A DNA stretch of 64,000 nt from Molossus alvarezi (lineage: Eukaryota; Chordata; Mammalia; Chiroptera; Molossidae): contig CM073885.1 in assembly GCA_037176705.1 (NCBI GenBank), positions 219,182,290-219,246,289 of the forward strand. Direction: 5' to 3'. The position numbers and the translations under genes were made by a program. The notes below the pieces were generated by a model, which was not told the DNA's origin, searched no databases, and worked only from the letters and a program-made list of their open reading frames with translations. Shown here in pieces: positions 60,299 to 64,000 of this stretch (positions are counted from its first letter, which is position 1; each line of letters begins with the position of its first letter).

Positions 60299-61743
60299 AG
60301 AATGTAACCTAAAATACTACAAGAATTATTCATCCCAGTTAAATATACATCTTTCACAATAAAGCATCAATCAAAATGCTAGTACATATTGAGTTCTGGA
60401 TAATTATTCCTTTCCCCTCTTTCTTAGCCCCATATTATTGGAGATCTAAGACCTATTGCCAATATACTTTCTTTAATTTTAATGAAAACTAACAAGTATA
60501 GAATTTGACTTTTACCTTCTACAGTTTACTTTCATGTCTTTATAATTTTCCCTTATCTATGATACAGCACACTATAGCATACCAAAAATAATGCAACAAA
60601 AGAAAAGTTTATTATTGACTGGAAGGAACGGAGGAAAAGGAGGAGGAAATGGCAGTGAGCCCTGAGCCAGTGAGCTGCCACCTTTTAGCCAACTATTGTT
60701 TCTAATTGATCTAAGAAATATTCATTGTTTGCCATTTTTTCAACTTATGGACCTTCCTAATTGCTTCAAAATAAGCAAGCCTTCAATTTCCATATACTAT
60801 ACTATCCACATCTTGTTTAACTGAACTCCAACACACTCACTTTTCCTGTTCTAACACGTTTGCTAAAACTAAAGGCTTTGATTTCAACACAAAATTTATG
60901 GTGCTTATTTCCTTGCCCTGAACATGTTTATTTTTGTTACAATATCCTTCATCTTTCATCAGCTTCCAGGTTGAAAATATTCTTGCCACAAAATAATTCA
61001 CTATTACACAAGCATAGTGATACATACCTATGAATGGACCATGTCTAAACTTTTAAAAGAATGAAGAGAAAAGCACATCAAAGACACTCCCATTATACTA
61101 AGTATGTCAAAGATCCAAGAATATTTGAAACCCAGACTAGAAACACTAGATAAATCAGGTCTTGGCATAAGTTGGTATAAACACACATATGAGCTGTCTT
61201 ACCCTCTACTTTTTTCTTTTTAGAAAATGAGCTTAGGTTTGATTTGCAACTACTACTATTACTTATACGTCCTCAAAATCTGAATATTTACATGATTTAA
61301 AAGGGGCTACAGTTGTTTTTCCTTTAATGTTATGATAATTTCATGTCAAAGCTAGGCTATTACATAATAAATTTTTAAAAGATGTTCTTCAGAATTTCAA
61401 TCGTATTTAGTGAAGTTTTTAGAAGTCTTCCCTATTCCATATTATTTAAGATTTTATGTTCTTGTAAATATGAATAAAAGTATAGAAATCGTCAACTTCT
61501 AAACTAAAACAGAACAAGTGGCATACATGGGTATTTTAAAAGTACAGACTTTCTATAGAATACTCTATTGTCTTTTATTTACTTGACTTTATAGAATATT
61601 AGTGGGGACCTGTCCTGTAATACAAGAAAATAAACAGGAAGAGTAGAACTCCCTCACTCGATGAAAAAAATCAATGTTATATAATAAACTTACTGGTGCC
61701 ACTAATTTAAAATCAGTAATAATTCAGACTGTCAAGTATGTTT
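60299..61743. other. AT-rich unique intronic DNA
   Basis: No exon or young repeat seen in about 1.4 kb. Confidence 0.45.
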
Positions 61744-63414
61744 AAAAGATTTATGATGTAACTACCCAAAGCAATCTATAGATTCAATGCAATCCCCATC
61801 AAAATACCAACGACATATTTCATAGAACTAGAACAAATACTTCAAAAGTTCATATGGAACCAAAAAAGACCCCGAATAGCCACAGCAATCTTGAAAAAGA
61901 AGAACAAAGTAGGTGGGATCACAATACCAGATATCAGGTTATACTACAAAGCAACTGTAACCAAAACAGCCTGGTACTGGCACAAGAACAGGCATATAGA
62001 CCAGTGGAACAGAACTGAAAACCCAGAAATGGACCCAAGGCAATACGCTCAATTAATATTTGACAAAGGTGGCAAGAGCATACAGTGGAGTAAAGACAGC
62101 CTCTTTAATAAATGGTGTTGGGAAAATTGGACAGCTACATGCAAAAAAATGAAACTAGACCATCAACTTACACCATACACAAAAATAAACTCAAAATGGA
62201 TAAAAGACTTAAATGTGACCCGTGAATCCATAAAAATTCTAGAAGAAAATGTAGGCAACAAAATTTCGGACATCATACGGAGCAGAATTTTCACTGATAC
62301 ATCACCTAAGGCAACAGAAATAAAGGAGAAAATGAACACATGGGACTACATCAAACTAAAAAGCTTCTGCACAGCAAAAGATACAATCATCAAAATGGAA
62401 AGGCAACCCACTGTATGGGAGAACATCATTGCCAATGATGTATCAGATAAGGGTTAATTTCCAATATATATAGAGTGCTCATACAACTCTACAAAAGGAA
62501 GACAAAGAACCCAATTAAAAAATGGGCAGAGGAGCTAAATAGACACCTCTCCAAACAGGACATACAAATGGCCAAGAGACATATGAAGAAATGCTCAACA
62601 TCACTAATCATCAGAGAGATGCAAATTAAAACAACAATGAGGTATCACCTCACACCTGTCAGAATGGCCGCCATCAACAAATCATCAAACAAGAAGTGTT
62701 GGCGAGGGTGTGGAGAAAAGGGGACTCTAGTCCATTGCTGGTGGGAATGCAGACTGGTGCAGCCACTACGGAAAACAATATGGTGCTACCTCAAAAAATT
62801 AAAAATTGAACTTCCATTTGACCCAGTGATCCCACTGCTGGGAATATACCCTAAGAAGCCTGAAACACCAATCAGGAAGAATATATGTACCCCCATGTTC
62901 ATAGCAGCACTATTTACAATAGCTAAGATCTGGAAACAGCCCAAGTGTCCACCAGTAGACGAATGGATAAAAAAGCTGTGGTACATATACACAATGGAGT
63001 ACTATGCAGCGGTAAGAAAGAAAGATCTCTTATCCTTTGAGACGACATGGAGGGACCTGGAAAGTATTATCCTAAGTGAAAGAAGCCAAGCAGAAAAATA
63101 CAAATACCACATGATCTCACTTATATACGGAATATAATGAACATAACAGTCTGAGGAATACAGTAGACCCAGACACATGGAAGTAGGGCACACTGACATC
63201 CCTCAGAAGAGGGGATGGGGGGTGGGGGAGTGGGAAGAGATAAACCACAGAACTTATATGCATGTGTGCATGACCAATGGACATGGACAACTAAGCCGGG
63301 GACAGGGTGGAGGGGGTGGGGTGGGGGGTGCCAATGGGGTAAAAAGGTAAAATATCTGCAACAAAAAAATAAATAAAAATTCATTAAAAAAAAAAAAAAA
63401 GATTTATGATGTAA
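61744..63414 (+). mobile_element. Young-looking 5'-truncated LINE-1 (L1-G), perfect 18-bp TSD
   Basis: Body 61762-63396: last third of ORF2, 3'UTR with G-rich tract (63200-63345) and a clean A tail. TSD AAAAGATTTATGATGTAA at 61744-61761 and 63397-63414. ORF2 is open except for one frameshift. It lies antisense in the MRPL1 intron. Dead on arrival because truncated. Confidence 0.97.
61762..63137 (+). pseudogene. L1-G ORF2 C-terminal part
   Basis: From the ORF2 region just after the RT to the stop at 63137. Two long open pieces (61891-62457 and 62475-63137) are separated by one G lost in the GATAAGGGTTAATTTCC word (GATAAGGGGTTAATTTCC in L1-A at about 8236). The Cys-rich motif is intact: [18 protein letters not shown] near 62697-62750. 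The end is [14 protein letters not shown] and then LIYGI. Confidence 0.93.
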
Positions 63415-63837
63415 TTAGTAATATGAATAAAATTATTAGAAAACATTTAGAGAACTTTTATGTTAAAAACATTTTTTAGTATAAACAACAGATTAACTTA
63501 GGCAGCATCTATCAAGCAAAATTTTTTATTAGATATTCTATGTAATTTAAATTAAGTTGCAATTATCATTGACAAACTATTCTGTATATTTACTTCCCAC
63601 TAATTCATACTAATTTTCCCATAAATTAAATTATATTTTTCATGTCTTTCTAAAATGTAAGCACACATACAAGAATGAAGGAAAGAGGAAAAAAAGTAAA
63701 AGAAGAAGTTAAAAAAACCCCAAAATTTTAAAGAGCTATTAAAATAAAATAAAAAATTTTAATACAGGAAAGGAAAAAAGAAAGAAAAAAATGAAAATAG
63801 AAGGAAAAGGGGAACCTGAAAACAAGTATCAGAAACA
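63415..63837. other. AT-rich and purine-rich intronic DNA
   Basis: No gene. About 63670-63835 is strongly A/G-rich on the plus strand. Confidence 0.45.
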
Positions 63838-63891
63838 AACTATATGTGCTTATGGATAGGAAGAATTACCATCATTAAAATGTCCAAACTA
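63838..63891 (+). mobile_element. Tiny L1 ORF2 fragment
   Basis: TATGGATAGGAAGAATTACC followed by AAAATGTCCAAACT matches the ORF2 word seen at about 7510-7550 and 42610-42650. Its right side is cut off by the SINE at 63892. Confidence 0.75.
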
Positions 63892-64000
63892 TGCCCGGTC
63901 GGTGTGGATCAGTGGTTGAGCACTGACCCATGCACCAAGAGGTCGCTGGTTCGATTACCCATCAGGGCACATGCCCAGGTTGTGGGCCAAAACCCCAGTG
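63892..64000 (+). repeat. VES-type SINE cut by the window end
   Basis: TGCCCGGTCGGTGTGGATCA head, GAGCACTGACCCATGCACCA, box B GGTTCGATTAC, then GGGCACATGCCCAGGTTGTG. The 3' half is outside the window. Confidence 0.92.

Larger units (their letters stand above)
53536..64000 (-). other. MRPL1: MRPL1 upstream intron (partial, runs off the window)
   Basis: From the acceptor of the 82-nt exon to the window end no other MRPL1 exon was recognised on the minus strand. I looked for the segments expected just upstream in uL1m (helix-rich region ending in KIAT-like residues) and did not find them. The intron holds HAL1-C, four SINEs (one cut by the window end), a hAT relic, a MIR-like relic and L1-G. 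The 83-residue plus-strand frame at 54358-54609 is unsupported. Confidence 0.75.

Overview
The window is mammalian nuclear DNA from a bat. The clearest sign is about two dozen copies of tRNA-headed SINEs of the bat VES type (GGCCCTGGCCGGTTTGGCTCAGCGG-like head with Pol III box A and box B, CT-rich middle, ATCCTCGGGTGAGGAT-like end), on both strands and often with clear target-site duplications (TSDs). A yangochiropteran (vespertilionoid) bat is my best guess; genus cannot be read from this. LINE-1 elements fill much of the rest.

The only host gene I can support is the 3' end of MRPL1 (mitochondrial large-subunit ribosomal protein uL1m) on the minus strand. An 82-nt penultimate coding exon (53454-53535) and a terminal exon (stop at 49487-49489) join in phase and encode the conserved L1-family C-terminus plus a short acidic tail. 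Upstream exons must lie beyond 64000. From about 49300 to the window end is MRPL1 3'UTR, last intron, penultimate exon and preceding intron. Positions 1 to about 49300 lie downstream of MRPL1; by human gene order this would be the MRPL1-FRAS1 interval (inference). I see no exon there.

Layout. 1-5945: unique DNA with an old hAT element (MER5A) and SINEs. 5961-9440: 5'-truncated L1 (L1-A). 9460-12925: unique DNA, a GGAA microsatellite and an L2 relic. 12925-15330: layered ancient repeats. 15630-19350: SINEs, MIR and L2 relics. 19395-32080: old L1s cut by a nearly full-length minus-strand L1 (L1-B, 20965-27262) and a half-L1 (HAL1-A, 28381-31335). 32338-38090: a nearly full-length plus-strand L1 (L1-D). 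38100-40690: older L1. 41290-43290: an L1 with a 5' inversion (L1-E). 43600-49300: short insertions, a SINE-in-SINE, a MER20-like element and unique DNA. 51186-53387 and 55212-57344: two HAL1 copies head to head around the MRPL1 82-nt exon. 61762-63396: the freshest-looking L1 (L1-G).

Most interesting: three copies of an L1 derivative with 5'UTR, ORF1 and 3'UTR but no ORF2 (half-L1 architecture), in two 5'UTR variants. Two of them form an inverted pair bracketing an MRPL1 exon, a layout that could influence splicing or circular RNA formation. Also notable are head-only SINE insertions, a perfect 19-bp hairpin downstream of MRPL1, and multi-layer nested insertions dated relative to one another by TSDs. 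No rRNA or functional tRNA gene, CRISPR, bacterial gene or recognisable retrovirus was found. Family assignments are from memory of consensus sequences and were not computed.
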